Positions 27,519 to 36,595 of a stretch of 60,417 nt of DNA are shown piece by piece. The stretch is taken from the NCBI GenBank assembly GCA_020697135.1, contig JAJFBM010000004.1, positions 1 to 60,417 on the forward strand, in the 5' to 3' direction. Source of the stretch: Rickettsiaceae bacterium. GTDB taxonomy: Bacteria > Pseudomonadota > Alphaproteobacteria > Rickettsiales > Rickettsiaceae. Position 1 is the first letter of the stretch, and every line of letters begins with the position of its first letter. Under the pieces are notes generated by a model. It ran no database searches, had not been told where the DNA came from, and saw only the letters and a list, made by a program, of their open reading frames with translations. The translations under genes and the position numbers were made by a program.

Positions 27519-28846
27519 TATTTTCCTATACAGAAATTTGCAAATATCTCGCCAAGAATTTCATCGACACTGATCTTCCCGGTAATTTGACTTAAAGCTC
27601 TTGCTGCAAGCCTAATATCTTCTGCTGCCAAAACAATATCTTTTTCAAAGTCAAAATGATTAAGTAGTTCTAAAGCTTGATTTAAACTTTTCCTATAACG
27701 CATACGAGTAATAGCAGGAGTCTCTGAGGGGCGCGCAAGCTGTTCAGCTCTTTTAGTGATCTCTGCAAGTAAAAGATCAAGCCCTATTCTATGTTTTACC
27801 GATAAGGCCAGAACTTTTTGACCTTGGTAACTCAAATCCTGCTTAGAATTTTGTAAATCCACCTTATTTGCGATTATTATTGTGTTTTCATCAACAAGAT
27901 CTAGAAACTGTGCATCGTTAGGTAGCCCTTGCTCTATATCATAGATAAATATTTTAATATCAGCATTTTGAGCAGCTAGTTGGGCACGTTTAATCCCTTC
28001 AGCCTCGATCTCATCATGCGTATTCCTAATACCTGCAGTATCTGCAATAACTATAGGATAACCACCAATATCCAGATGGATCTCAAGCACATCTCTTGTT
28101 GTTCCTGCATGGCTTGATACTATTGCTACTTCCCGCCGCGCAAGATAATTAAGCAGGCTTGATTTTCCAGCATTTGGGGGACCAAATATTGCAAGCTTAA
28201 TCCCACTACGTAGCCTTTCACCTCTAGTATTGTCGTTTAAATGCTCTATTATTGCTTGCTTTAATTTTTTAAGAGTATTATTTACACCCTCAAGGACGCT
28301 ATCTGGAATATCTTCATCTGGGAAATCAATATAGGCTTCAAGCAAGCTTTGAATTTTAAGCAGATCAGCTCGCCAACCTTCATATAGACGCTCAAGCTCC
28401 CCACTCATCTGCCTAATTGCTTGACGCACTTGCTGCGATGTTTCTGCTTCAATGAGATCCGCAAGCCCTTCTGCAGCAGTTAAATCCATCTTGCCATTTA
28501 AAAATGCTCTTTTAGAAAATTCACCAGGCTCGGCAAGCCTGAAGCCCTCAATTGACATAAGAGTTTCTATTAGCATATTACATATTGCGATACTGCCATG
28601 TGTATGAAACTCAATAATATCTTCACCAGTAAAACTATGTGGCGCTTTAAAATATAGCGCAATTGCTTTATCTATAATAATATTATTTTGTGGAGAATAA
28701 AGGGAGACTAGTTGCGCTTCCCTTGGCTTTAAGGTAACATTAGGGCAAATTATCTCTATTGCACGTAGAGCATTTCTTCCACTTATTCTAAATACTGAAA
28801 CCCCAGCTTTACCTGGGCTTGAACTTAACGCAAATATCGTATCCAC
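27518..28846 (-). CDS. mnmE: tRNA modification GTPase MnmE
   Basis: With MnmG, MnmE makes the 5-carboxymethylaminomethyl modification at wobble U34. The start DTIFALSSSPGKAGVSVFRISG is the folate-binding domain signature, a helical domain follows, then a G domain with P-loop GPPNAGKSS, SSHAGTTRD, DTAGIR and NKVD. The C-terminus is CIGK, the family's conserved CIGK-type tail with the key cysteine. The length of 442 residues is normal. It is cotranscribed with the recombinase gene. Confidence 0.97.
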   Translation of the reverse strand: MDTIFALSSSPGKAGVSVFRISGRNALRAIEIICPNVTLKPREAQLVSLYSPQNNIIIDKAIALYFKAPHSFTGEDIIEFHTHGSIAICNMLIETLMSIEGFRLAEPGEFSKRAFLNGKMDLTAAEGLADLIEAETSQQVRQAIRQMSGELERLYEGWRADLLKIQSLLEAYIDFPDEDIPDSVLEGVNNTLKKLKQAIIEHLNDNTRGERLRSGIKLAIFGPPNAGKSSLLNYLARREVAIVSSHAGTTRDVLEIHLDIGGYPIVIADTAGIRNTHDEIEAEGIKRAQLAAQNADIKIFIYDIEQGLPNDAQFLDLVDENTIIIANKVDLQNSKQDLSYQGQKVLALSVKHRIGLDLLLAEITKRAEQLARPSETPAITRMRYRKSLNQALELLNHFDFEKDIVLAAEDIRLAARALSQITGKISVDEILGEIFANFCIGK

Positions 28847-28971
28847 TTAAAACTAATCCTCTTGATGAAAACAGACTTTTAATATATGCTTAACCGCAAA
28901 CTTTAATACAAAATAAAGATACAGCTAATATAATATTTTGTAAACTTTTGATATAACATATAAGAATCATA

Positions 28972-31900
28972 ATGGTAATCATGTCTACAAATAATAATGC
29001 CGAAAATAATCACTCTCTTACATTATCTAATAATTACATTGATAAAGTAAAAGAATATGGTAAAAAAATTCAATCCTTATCTAGCCCTAGCTTCCCAAAT
29101 GATGCAAATTTTGAGAAATTTGCTGAAATATTTTACTCATATATTCCAATTGACTATTTAAAAAAAGACAAAATTGAGCTCTTTAGTGAAGTACTGAAAG
29201 AAAGTTACAGCTTTTATCGACTTAAGGAAGATAAGAATAAAATAGAGATCACAAGAAATACTTCTAGCGAGGAACAAGAATTTTTAGTAATAAAACTTAT
29301 TACTGAAGATAAACCATTTATTGTCGATTCAATAAAATCATTACTCGCTAAGATGAATCTTGAGGCTGAATTTATTTTTCATCCAGTTATCAGAACCCTA
29401 AGAGATAAAAAAGGCAAGATTGAAGATATAGTTTACTATACTGCAGATAATTCCTGCCAACCAGAGTTGCTTATTTTCACCAGAGTGCATGGTGCCTTTA
29501 ACAAAGAAGTATTGAATAGCCTTGAAATAGCAATTAAAGAAGCCTTAGTTAAGATTGAAAAAATCACTAATGCTTGGCAAGATATATTAGCTAAGGTAGA
29601 TAATCTCGCTAATATTGTTCCAAGCTACAAACACTTATTAAGTGATTCTTACTCACAAGAAGAAGTAGAAAATGACGTTGACGAAATATCTTCCTTACTA
29701 AAATGGCTTAAGAGTGAAAATTTTACTTTCTTAGCATGTTTGGATTATAATCTCTCCGATTCTAAAAAAACCAGTAGCCATAATATTACTTCAAGACTTG
29801 GTATTACTTCTATCTCTGAGACTAATACAGAAAAGTACTTATATGATGTAATAGACCTATCTCTAAGTGAGGAAAATAAAAATAAAATAGCTTTTTTTGG
29901 CAAGATCAACCAATTTTCGCCAATCCACAAATATGATAATATTGCTTTCATATTAATTAAACATTTTAATAATCAAGGGAAATATACTGAAGGATCTATT
30001 ATCCTTGGGCATTATAGTTCAAGCCTTTATTATCAGTCAGTGACTTCCATCCCTATTATTAGGAAGAAATTTAATAGTCTTGTTAGTAGCTCAGGTTTTA
30101 GCCCTTTGAGCTATAACTCAGCAAAAATACGCGCAGTATTTGAGAGCCTTCCACGCAAAGAGCTATTCTCCATTAACAAAGGAGAATTATTCAACATTTC
30201 TATGGAAATTCTTTCAAGCTTAAATACTAAAACTTTAAAATTTTATGCTTACAAGGACATTACTAAATATTTCCTAAATTTATTTATGTTCCTACCAAGT
30301 GAGCGGCTTACTCCTGATACACATGAGCAAATTAATAGCTATATAACAACAAAGTTTAATAGCAAAATTCTAAATAGTTATTATGAAGTTGTTGCACAAA
30401 ATTTCAAAATTTTATTTATAACCCTGGCTGGTGAAGATATTGATCTTGCTGATTATAATTTAAATAAAATTAAGGAAGAACTTGAAGCAATAACAAGCCT
30501 TTGGAAAGATGCATTCCTAAATGAATTATCGCTCAAATATGGCGAGTATGAAGCATTAAATTTAAGCAAAAAATATAAAAATATCTTCCCAAGAGAATAT
30601 AGACAATCTTATTCAGCTGCAACTGCACTACAAGATATAGACTATATTAGAAAGGCTTCAGAAAGCTTATTACCTGAATTTAACCTTGAAATATTTGATA
30701 ATAATATTACTCTTAAAATTTATAATGCCGAGCATAAGCTCGCGCTTTCAAGCATTATTCCTTATTTAGAGAATATTGGCTTTACTGTACTTGAAGAACA
30801 AACTTTTGTCTTAAAAGAGAGCCAGGATATTAAATCTATTTTCCTACATACATTCAACCTTACGTGTAATTTACCAGAAAATGCTGATTTAAAACTCTTG
30901 AAAAATAATATTGAAGTTGCTTTAAGCAGAATGGCCCAAGGCATTTTAAGTAATGAGTCACTATGTAGATTAATTATTCTTGCCGGCCTTGATTGGCGAA
31001 AAATTACAGTACTTGAAGCTTTAACTAAATATTTGCAACAAACTGGTTTTACCTATGGCAATAGCTTTGTTCAACAAACATTAATTCAACATCCTAGATT
31101 TGCAAGCTTATTATATAGCTATTTTGATTTTAAATTTTGTCCAGAAAAACATTCTGTTAAGAAATCACAAGAAGTACATGAACACTTATTACACTATTTA
31201 AATTCAGTAAATAGCAGCAATGAAGATAAAGTCTTAAGAGCTTTATCAGGCTTGATTGATGCTATTGTCAGAACTAATAGTTTTCAGAAAAATTCTGATG
31301 GAGAATTTAAGCATTATGTTTCCTTTAAATTTAAATCTGCTTTAGTACCGGATTTGCCTTTACCATTACCTTATGCAGAAATTTTTGTATATTCTAAAGA
31401 ATTTGAGGGAATCCATTTAAGAGGTGGCAAGGTTGCAAGAGGCGGTATTCGTTGGTCTGATAGAGGTGAAGATTATAGGACTGAAGTACTTGGCCTGATG
31501 AAGGCTCAAATGACTAAAAATACGGTAATTGTTCCAGTTGGATCTAAAGGAGCTTTCTACCCGAAATTTACTGCTGAAAATCTCTCTAAAACAGATTTTA
31601 TAGGTAAAGTTGTTAATTCTTATTGTGATTTTCTCCGTGGCCTTCTAGATATCACTGACAATATTGTACATGGTAAAGTGCAGCACCCTGATAATACCGT
31701 ACTTTATGATGATAGTGACCCATATCTCGTTGTTGCTGCTGATAAAGGTACTGCAACTTTTTCAGATTATGCAAACCAAGTGTCACAAGGATATAATTTC
31801 TGGCTTGGTGATGCTTTTGCTTCAGGCGGCTCAGCAGGTTATGACCATAAGAAAATGGGTATAACCGCTAAAGGTGGGTGGATTGCTGTGTCCCGTCACT

Positions 31901-33834
31901 TCCAAGAAATGGGAATTGATGTGCAAAATGACCCTATCACTGTTGTTGGTATTGGCGATATGTCTGGCGATGTATTTGGCAATGGTATGTTACTGTCAAA
32001 ATCTTTAAAGCTGGTTGCAGCCTTTAATCATATGCATATTTTCCTTGACCCAAATCCAGACCCTAAATCTAGTTTCGATGAGAGAAAAAGGTTATTTGCA
32101 CTACCAGGCTCAAAATGGTCAGATTATAATCCTGATTTAATTTCTGAAGGTGGCGGAGTGTTTGAGCGTAAAGCCAAATCAATTACCTTAAGCCCAGAAG
32201 TGCAAAACTTACTTGGCATACGTGCATCACAAGTCAAGCCAGAAGAGCTAATTCAAGCCATATTAAAAGCAGAAGTTGATTTAATTTGGAATGGTGGAAT
32301 TGGCACTTATATTAAATCTACTCAAGAAAATAATATGGATATTGGCGATAAGGCTAATGATAATTTAAGAGTCAATGGTGCGGATGTTAAAGCAAAAGTC
32401 ATTGGTGAAGGCGGAAATCTTGGCGTTTCTCAACGTGGAAGAATTGAATATAGTAAACATGGTGGGCGCCTTAACACAGATTTCATTGATAATTCTGCAG
32501 GCGTAGATTGCTCCGACCATGAGGTTAATATTAAAATTGCCCTAGGACAGGCAATGGATGAGAACAGACTTACGCGGGCTGCTAGGGATAATCTCTTATC
32601 TAAAATGACTGATGAAGTTGCAAGCCTTGTATTATATGATAATTTCAAGCAAACTCAAGCTATCACTATTGCTGAGAAATCTCATGCTTTTACTACTGAA
32701 ATGTTTGCAAGACAGATCGAGCAGTTAGAAGCTGAAGGTTTACTCGATAGGAAGGTTGAATTCTTACCTACTACGCAAGAGCTTGCAAAATTAAGTACGA
32801 CAAATGAGAAGCTTACTCGCCCTGAACTTGCTGTACTTTTATCCTATAGTAAAATGTCAGTATATAAAGAATTGCTGGAAACTAAATTACCGCAAGAGAA
32901 GTTTTTTGAAAGATACTTACTTGAATATTTCCCAAAAACAATGGTAGAGGATTACAAGGAAGAGATTATTTCCCATCAACTTAGAAAAGAGATAATAATA
33001 ACCGTAATTACCAATAAAATTGTTAATCAATTAGGCGGAGCCGTACTTAGCTCTATTAAGCGCGAAACTGGTGCACATCTTTGTGACATAGTTAGAGCTT
33101 TCACAATCGTTACTGAAATTTTTGAAATTGAAAAATTATGGTCAAAAGTTGAAAAAATGGATGGAACAATCGATATTGAAGCACAAATTGATATGTTCAC
33201 AGAGATAAATAAGTTAACTAGAAGAGGTGTTTTTTGGTTTATTCGAAATTTTGAGCATCCGCTTAATATCTCAAAATTAAATGAAGAATATCGTGATCAA
33301 GCACTAGGCTTGAGTAAAGCTATCTATAAATCCTTAAGTGGAGATGCAATTAATAAGTTCAATAACAAAGTGAATTATTTTACTGAGCATAAGGTACCTC
33401 AACCGCTTGCACAGAATATAGCATCACTTGATACTTATGTATCTGCTTTAGATGTTATTACCATTGCTAATAAAACTGACGTTAAAGATGAGAAAGTTGC
33501 AAGCCTTTATTTTCAAGTGGGAAGCTTTTATAAATTTGATTGGTTAAGAAAAAGCTGCGATAAGCTTATAAATACTTCATATTGGAATAGGCTTTCTCTA
33601 CAATCCATTAAAGATGATTTATATGATAAGCAGAGAAAATTTGTGCGTATATTAATCAAACAGATGAAAAAAGAAGATCACGGCTTTAATTTAGAAGATT
33701 GGGATCAAATTAATCATAAACATTCTCAAATCTATTTTAAATTCATTCAAGAGTTAAGTGAGCACGAGAACCTTGATTTCAATATGATTGTTCTTGCAAC
33801 CAAAAAACTTGAGATATTTTTACAGAGCTTATAA
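28972..33834 (+). CDS. NAD-specific glutamate dehydrogenase, large (about 180 kDa) type
   Basis: It oxidises glutamate to 2-oxoglutarate and ammonia, feeding amino-acid carbon into the TCA cycle. The long N-terminal regulatory part covers about the first 750 residues, with ACT-like segments. The catalytic core carries HLRGGKVARGGIRWSDRGED, EVLGLMKAQMTKNTVIVPVG with SKGAF, and a nucleotide-binding region IGDMSGDVFGNGM. The length of 1620 residues matches the rickettsial enzymes. A second ATG three codons downstream (MSTNNN) is a possible start. A strong terminator follows the gene. It would supply energy from host glutamate in an organism that depends on host metabolites. Confidence 0.96.
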   Translation: MVIMSTNNNAENNHSLTLSNNYIDKVKEYGKKIQSLSSPSFPNDANFEKFAEIFYSYIPIDYLKKDKIELFSEVLKESYSFYRLKEDKNKIEITRNTSSEEQEFLVIKLITEDKPFIVDSIKSLLAKMNLEAEFIFHPVIRTLRDKKGKIEDIVYYTADNSCQPELLIFTRVHGAFNKEVLNSLEIAIKEALVKIEKITNAWQDILAKVDNLANIVPSYKHLLSDSYSQEEVENDVDEISSLLKWLKSENFTFLACLDYNLSDSKKTSSHNITSRLGITSISETNTEKYLYDVIDLSLSEENKNKIAFFGKINQFSPIHKYDNIAFILIKHFNNQGKYTEGSIILGHYSSSLYYQSVTSIPIIRKKFNSLVSSSGFSPLSYNSAKIRAVFESLPRKELFSINKGELFNISMEILSSLNTKTLKFYAYKDITKYFLNLFMFLPSERLTPDTHEQINSYITTKFNSKILNSYYEVVAQNFKILFITLAGEDIDLADYNLNKIKEELEAITSLWKDAFLNELSLKYGEYEALNLSKKYKNIFPREYRQSYSAATALQDIDYIRKASESLLPEFNLEIFDNNITLKIYNAEHKLALSSIIPYLENIGFTVLEEQTFVLKESQDIKSIFLHTFNLTCNLPENADLKLLKNNIEVALSRMAQGILSNESLCRLIILAGLDWRKITVLEALTKYLQQTGFTYGNSFVQQTLIQHPRFASLLYSYFDFKFCPEKHSVKKSQEVHEHLLHYLNSVNSSNEDKVLRALSGLIDAIVRTNSFQKNSDGEFKHYVSFKFKSALVPDLPLPLPYAEIFVYSKEFEGIHLRGGKVARGGIRWSDRGEDYRTEVLGLMKAQMTKNTVIVPVGSKGAFYPKFTAENLSKTDFIGKVVNSYCDFLRGLLDITDNIVHGKVQHPDNTVLYDDSDPYLVVAADKGTATFSDYANQVSQGYNFWLGDAFASGGSAGYDHKKMGITAKGGWIAVSRHFQEMGIDVQNDPITVVGIGDMSGDVFGNGMLLSKSLKLVAAFNHMHIFLDPNPDPKSSFDERKRLFALPGSKWSDYNPDLISEGGGVFERKAKSITLSPEVQNLLGIRASQVKPEELIQAILKAEVDLIWNGGIGTYIKSTQENNMDIGDKANDNLRVNGADVKAKVIGEGGNLGVSQRGRIEYSKHGGRLNTDFIDNSAGVDCSDHEVNIKIALGQAMDENRLTRAARDNLLSKMTDEVASLVLYDNFKQTQAITIAEKSHAFTTEMFARQIEQLEAEGLLDRKVEFLPTTQELAKLSTTNEKLTRPELAVLLSYSKMSVYKELLETKLPQEKFFERYLLEYFPKTMVEDYKEEIISHQLRKEIIITVITNKIVNQLGGAVLSSIKRETGAHLCDIVRAFTIVTEIFEIEKLWSKVEKMDGTIDIEAQIDMFTEINKLTRRGVFWFIRNFEHPLNISKLNEEYRDQALGLSKAIYKSLSGDAINKFNNKVNYFTEHKVPQPLAQNIASLDTYVSALDVITIANKTDVKDEKVASLYFQVGSFYKFDWLRKSCDKLINTSYWNRLSLQSIKDDLYDKQRKFVRILIKQMKKEDHGFNLEDWDQINHKHSQIYFKFIQELSEHENLDFNMIVLATKKLEIFLQSL

Positions 33835-33850
33835 AAAGTTTACTTTTCAT

Positions 33851-33902
33851 AAATTACACCTAATATAAGTCTTAAGCCTTTTATTCGGTGTAATTTTTTT
33901 TA
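33851..33902 (+). terminator. Intrinsic terminator of glutamate dehydrogenase
   Basis: Perfect ten-base arms AAATTACACC and GGTGTAATTT with a loop of about 26 bases that can pair further, followed by a run of T. It lies just after the gene's stop. Confidence 0.75.
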
Positions 33903-34271
33903 CAACCCCTTAAGCAAGTATAATAATTAAATTTCCTTAACAGCACCTAATCAAAGTGGCATATCTAGTATTAAAGTTTACAGCACAAATTTTATGGATA
34001 AAAAAAAAGCTAACTAAACCTAAAATCAATAAAGTAAAATATGCTTTATAAATAAAATATTGTTTTTCCTGCGAAACTTTGCTATTACAAGAGGTAAAAT
34101 TTTCTTTAGCAGAAAAAAACACTTGCAGTTGCTTAAATAACCCACAGTGAAAAAATAAAGTAAATATCTAACTATTTATTAAGAAAGTAATTCTTTATTA
34201 AGCAAATATAGTTTATTATATAACTAATATAGGTTAAAGTGTAAATTAACTGTCGATATAATAGAAAAGCA
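33903..34271. other. AT-rich intergenic region, no gene supported
   Basis: After the terminator there is about 370 bases of AT-rich DNA. A minus-strand frame here (GTG start, 61 codons, one hydrophobic segment) has no ribosome site and reads like chance. The right end should hold the promoter of the RodZ-like gene, but no clear boxes stand out. Confidence 0.4.
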
Positions 34272-34928
34272 GTGAGCTCAATAAACGAAAAGCTGAAAAA
34301 TAAAAGGCTTGAAATAAATACTCCTATTGAAAAAATTGCATCTGAACTCAATATTCGGAAACAATATCTTATTGCTATTGAAGAACAAGACTACACTCAC
34401 ACCCCTGGAAAAGTATATGCTGAAGGTTATATTAAACTTTATGCAACTTATTTAGGTGTAGAATATTCAGTTGATGAAAGTAAAGCTACTGAAAGAACTT
34501 TACAAAAAATTGTTAAACCTCAGTCATTGAATAAACCATTCATTGAATCAAGCACACCCTCCGTCTCCTTTCTAGCTATATCTTTAATAGCTATGCTTTT
34601 TTTCTCTTATGCATGGTCAATTTACTCTAAAATTAACGATCAATCAAACAATATAAACTCTTCTATAAGTTTTTATAATTTACAGGATGGACAATTTCTA
34701 AAATCTCGCTATGATATTATAATTAATACATCTGAGGCTACAACCGACAAGAAAAGTTTAAATTACTTTTTAGCGAATTACCCTTTCATAAATGAGCAAG
34801 AAGTAATTAAAAGAAAAAAATCAAGTCAAAACTTTGCTAGTAGCAAATCTCAAGATGCCAACAACTTAAAGGATAATGAAAATCATTATACTGAAGTTGA
34901 AGTTGAAAATAACATAAGCGACCAATAA
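34272..34928 (+). CDS. RodZ-like protein: helix-turn-helix plus membrane anchor
   Basis: Residues 1-75 form the helix-turn-helix of the RodZ/Xre type (IEKIASELNIRKQYLIAIEE, then TPGKVYAEGYIKLYATYLGV, the RodZ signature). One membrane segment lies at about residues 92-112 (SVSFLAISLIAMLFFSYAWS), and the remaining 100 residues are polar and would be periplasmic. The C-terminal beta domain of classical RodZ is not evident. RodZ helps anchor MreB for rod shape. The start is GTG with a weak ribosome site; an ATG is lacking nearby. It lies upstream of cell-division genes. Confidence 0.75.
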   Translation: MSSINEKLKNKRLEINTPIEKIASELNIRKQYLIAIEEQDYTHTPGKVYAEGYIKLYATYLGVEYSVDESKATERTLQKIVKPQSLNKPFIESSTPSVSFLAISLIAMLFFSYAWSIYSKINDQSNNINSSISFYNLQDGQFLKSRYDIIINTSEATTDKKSLNYFLANYPFINEQEVIKRKKSSQNFASSKSQDANNLKDNENHYTEVEVENNISDQ

Positions 34929-34976
34929 ACATTACATAAAGTCGTAAAGTATTTGTAATTAACAATATTAAATTAT

Positions 34977-35330
34977 ATGAATAGTATGAAAGAAATGATT
35001 GATACAATTGAGGTTAATTCTTCTGAGCGTATTGAGAAAAGCAAAACGAAATTATTAAACGCTCTTTTGCAACTGGAAAAACAACTTGAACTTATTAGCA
35101 ATAAAGTTAAAGCATATAAGCTTAATGAAGAGTATGAAAGGTTTACTGCAGAAAATAGAGAACTCAAAAATATTATTACAAACCTTCAAGAGGAAATAGA
35201 GTTACAAAGGGTTGAGAATAAAAACATAAGGAAAATTACTGCTGAAGTAATGGATGAAATAAACGATTATATTATCGAATTAGAGAAAATAAAAAAATAT
35301 CATGCCGACTTTACAACTAAAAATAAATAA
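34977..35330 (+). CDS. Coiled-coil protein encoded upstream of zapA (DUF4164-like)
   Basis: A 117-residue protein that is almost entirely a coiled coil (KTKLLNALLQLEKQLELISN and NIITNLQEEIELQRVENKNI). Many alphaproteobacteria encode a short coiled-coil protein (DUF4164) beside zapA, and the gene overlap here (29 bases into zapA) points to coupled translation with that partner. It may play a ZapB-like bridging role at the division ring; this is inference from context. There is no signal peptide or membrane segment. An internal ATG at residue 4 is an alternative start. Confidence 0.7.
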   Translation: MNSMKEMIDTIEVNSSERIEKSKTKLLNALLQLEKQLELISNKVKAYKLNEEYERFTAENRELKNIITNLQEEIELQRVENKNIRKITAEVMDEINDYIIELEKIKKYHADFTTKNK

Positions 35331-35622
35331 TAAGTTTTTTAATATTGCATGCGATGAAGGTCAAGAGAATGACCTTAAAAAAGCAGCCGAAAATTTAAAT
35401 CAAAGACTTGGAAGCATCTATAAAATGCTTCCAAACGCCACACCAGACCTCGCTTTAGTTGTAACCGCTTTAATGATGCAAGATGAGCTATCTGAAAAAG
35501 ACATTAAAGACTCAAATTATGCTCCCATAAACTTTAAAAATGAAGAAAAGATTGTTTCTGATACGCTGGATTCGATTACAAATTATATTGAAGAGCTTGC
35601 ATCTAACTTAGAAAAATGCTAG
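35302..35622 (+). CDS. zapA: Cell division protein ZapA
   Basis: ZapA cross-links FtsZ filaments at mid-cell. The short beta-beta start (TLQLKINNKFFNIACDEGQE) followed by LKKAAENLNQRLGSI is the family signature; the C-terminal helix makes the dimer coiled coil. The length of 106 residues is typical. It overlaps the upstream coiled-coil gene. A probable 6S RNA follows at once, the classic zapA-ssrS arrangement of proteobacteria. Confidence 0.88.
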   Translation: MPTLQLKINNKFFNIACDEGQENDLKKAAENLNQRLGSIYKMLPNATPDLALVVTALMMQDELSEKDIKDSNYAPINFKNEEKIVSDTLDSITNYIEELASNLEKC

Positions 35623-35625
35623 TAT

Positions 35626-35794
35626 AAAAATAGGAGCTGCTTGGTTCGACAAAGGGTATAAGCTTCCCAGGACGATAATCAAATTCACACGGGAGCTGTC
35701 ACTGCTTAAGTCGTGGCTTAGGTATATGGCACCCACCTATACAAATGGGTCTGTGAGGATCTATAACCCAACGGCCGAAGTGGTTCCTATTTCT
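35626..35794 (+). ncRNA. ssrS: Probable 6S RNA
   Basis: The ends pair in a long closing stem: AAATAGGAGCTGCTT at the left with AAGTGGTTCCTATTT at the right, about 15 pairs including G-U. Between them are further helices flanking a large open centre, as expected of an RNA imitating an open promoter. The length of about 165 bases and the place directly downstream of zapA match 6S RNA in proteobacteria. A T-rich stretch follows. 6S RNA binds the housekeeping RNA polymerase holoenzyme. No covariance search was run. Confidence 0.72.
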
Positions 35795-35906
35795 TTTACT
35801 TCTTTCCTTATCTAAATAACTATTGACTTTATATTATAAAGTATATTATTAGATTCAAACACTAATGTTAAGTTTAGTGAAATTTCATTTAATAATATAT
35901 TAATAT

Positions 35907-36431
35907 ATGCCAAGCGATAATATACATAACTACATCTACTTTTATAATAAGGCTGAAGTCTTAGACTCATTATATAATGCGATTCAAAGTAATAATTTAC
36001 CTTTTATAAAACAAGCTCTTAAAACCTTTGACCCTAGTTGTTTTTACAACAATAATCTTCTCCATAGAACAGCACAAGTTGGTGCTATAGAAATCGCTGA
36101 GTATCTTTTATCCCAAGGATTTGAAGTTAATAAAGCTGATTGTAGAAAATATATAGGCTATACTCCTCTACATTACGCAGCACTAACTGACCAAGGGCCG
36201 ATAGCTATTTTCTTACTAGAAAAAGGTGCAAATATCAATGCCATAGCATATAAAGGTCAAAAACCATTTGATATTGCTAGGCAGAAAGGGTATGTAAGTT
36301 TTATCGATAATGTTAGTATTTACTTATCTTATCAAAGCCAACAACAAGAAAAAGAAGACGGATATTTAACAGATAATGAAACAATAGAAGTTCTTCCAAA
36401 GATAAATATCTCAGGCGAGGTAGATTATTAA
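35907..36431 (+). CDS. Small ankyrin-repeat protein (174 aa)
   Basis: About three ankyrin repeats fill residues 45-130. The clearest is GYTPLHYAALTDQGPIAIFL with LEKGANINA; a preceding one reads NLLHRTAQVGAIEIAEYLLS. The last 40 residues are acidic and unstructured. No signal peptide or membrane segment is present. No family beyond ankyrin is recognisable. It lies after the 6S RNA with about 110 AT-rich bases between and faces the symporter gene tail to tail. It may be a host-directed protein, as often proposed in Rickettsiales, but nothing in the sequence shows export. Confidence 0.78.
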   Translation: MPSDNIHNYIYFYNKAEVLDSLYNAIQSNNLPFIKQALKTFDPSCFYNNNLLHRTAQVGAIEIAEYLLSQGFEVNKADCRKYIGYTPLHYAALTDQGPIAIFLLEKGANINAIAYKGQKPFDIARQKGYVSFIDNVSIYLSYQSQQQEKEDGYLTDNETIEVLPKINISGEVDY

Positions 36432-36543
36432 AGAAGACCTTTTCTAAACTCTGTTACTGATAGAGTATTTATTATTAAGTAAAGGCCTTAATCTTCATAT
36501 TATAATAAAGTAGGTTCAATTTCTCCAGTTCATAAGTCTAGAT

Positions 36544-36589
36544 AGAATATCTCCCTGATTAGTAAGATTTGAAAGAGGGATATTCTTTA
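36544..36589. terminator. Possible bidirectional terminator between convergent genes
   Basis: Arms AGAATATCTCCCT and AGGGATATTCT pair with a small bulge and a loop of about 20 bases, next to a short run of T. The place between converging genes fits. Confidence 0.4.
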
Positions 36590-36595
36590 GACGGT

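Noticed and set aside
33937-34122. 61-codon minus-strand frame with one hydrophobic segment
   Set aside because: GTG start without a ribosome site in very AT-rich DNA where hydrophobic chance frames are common.
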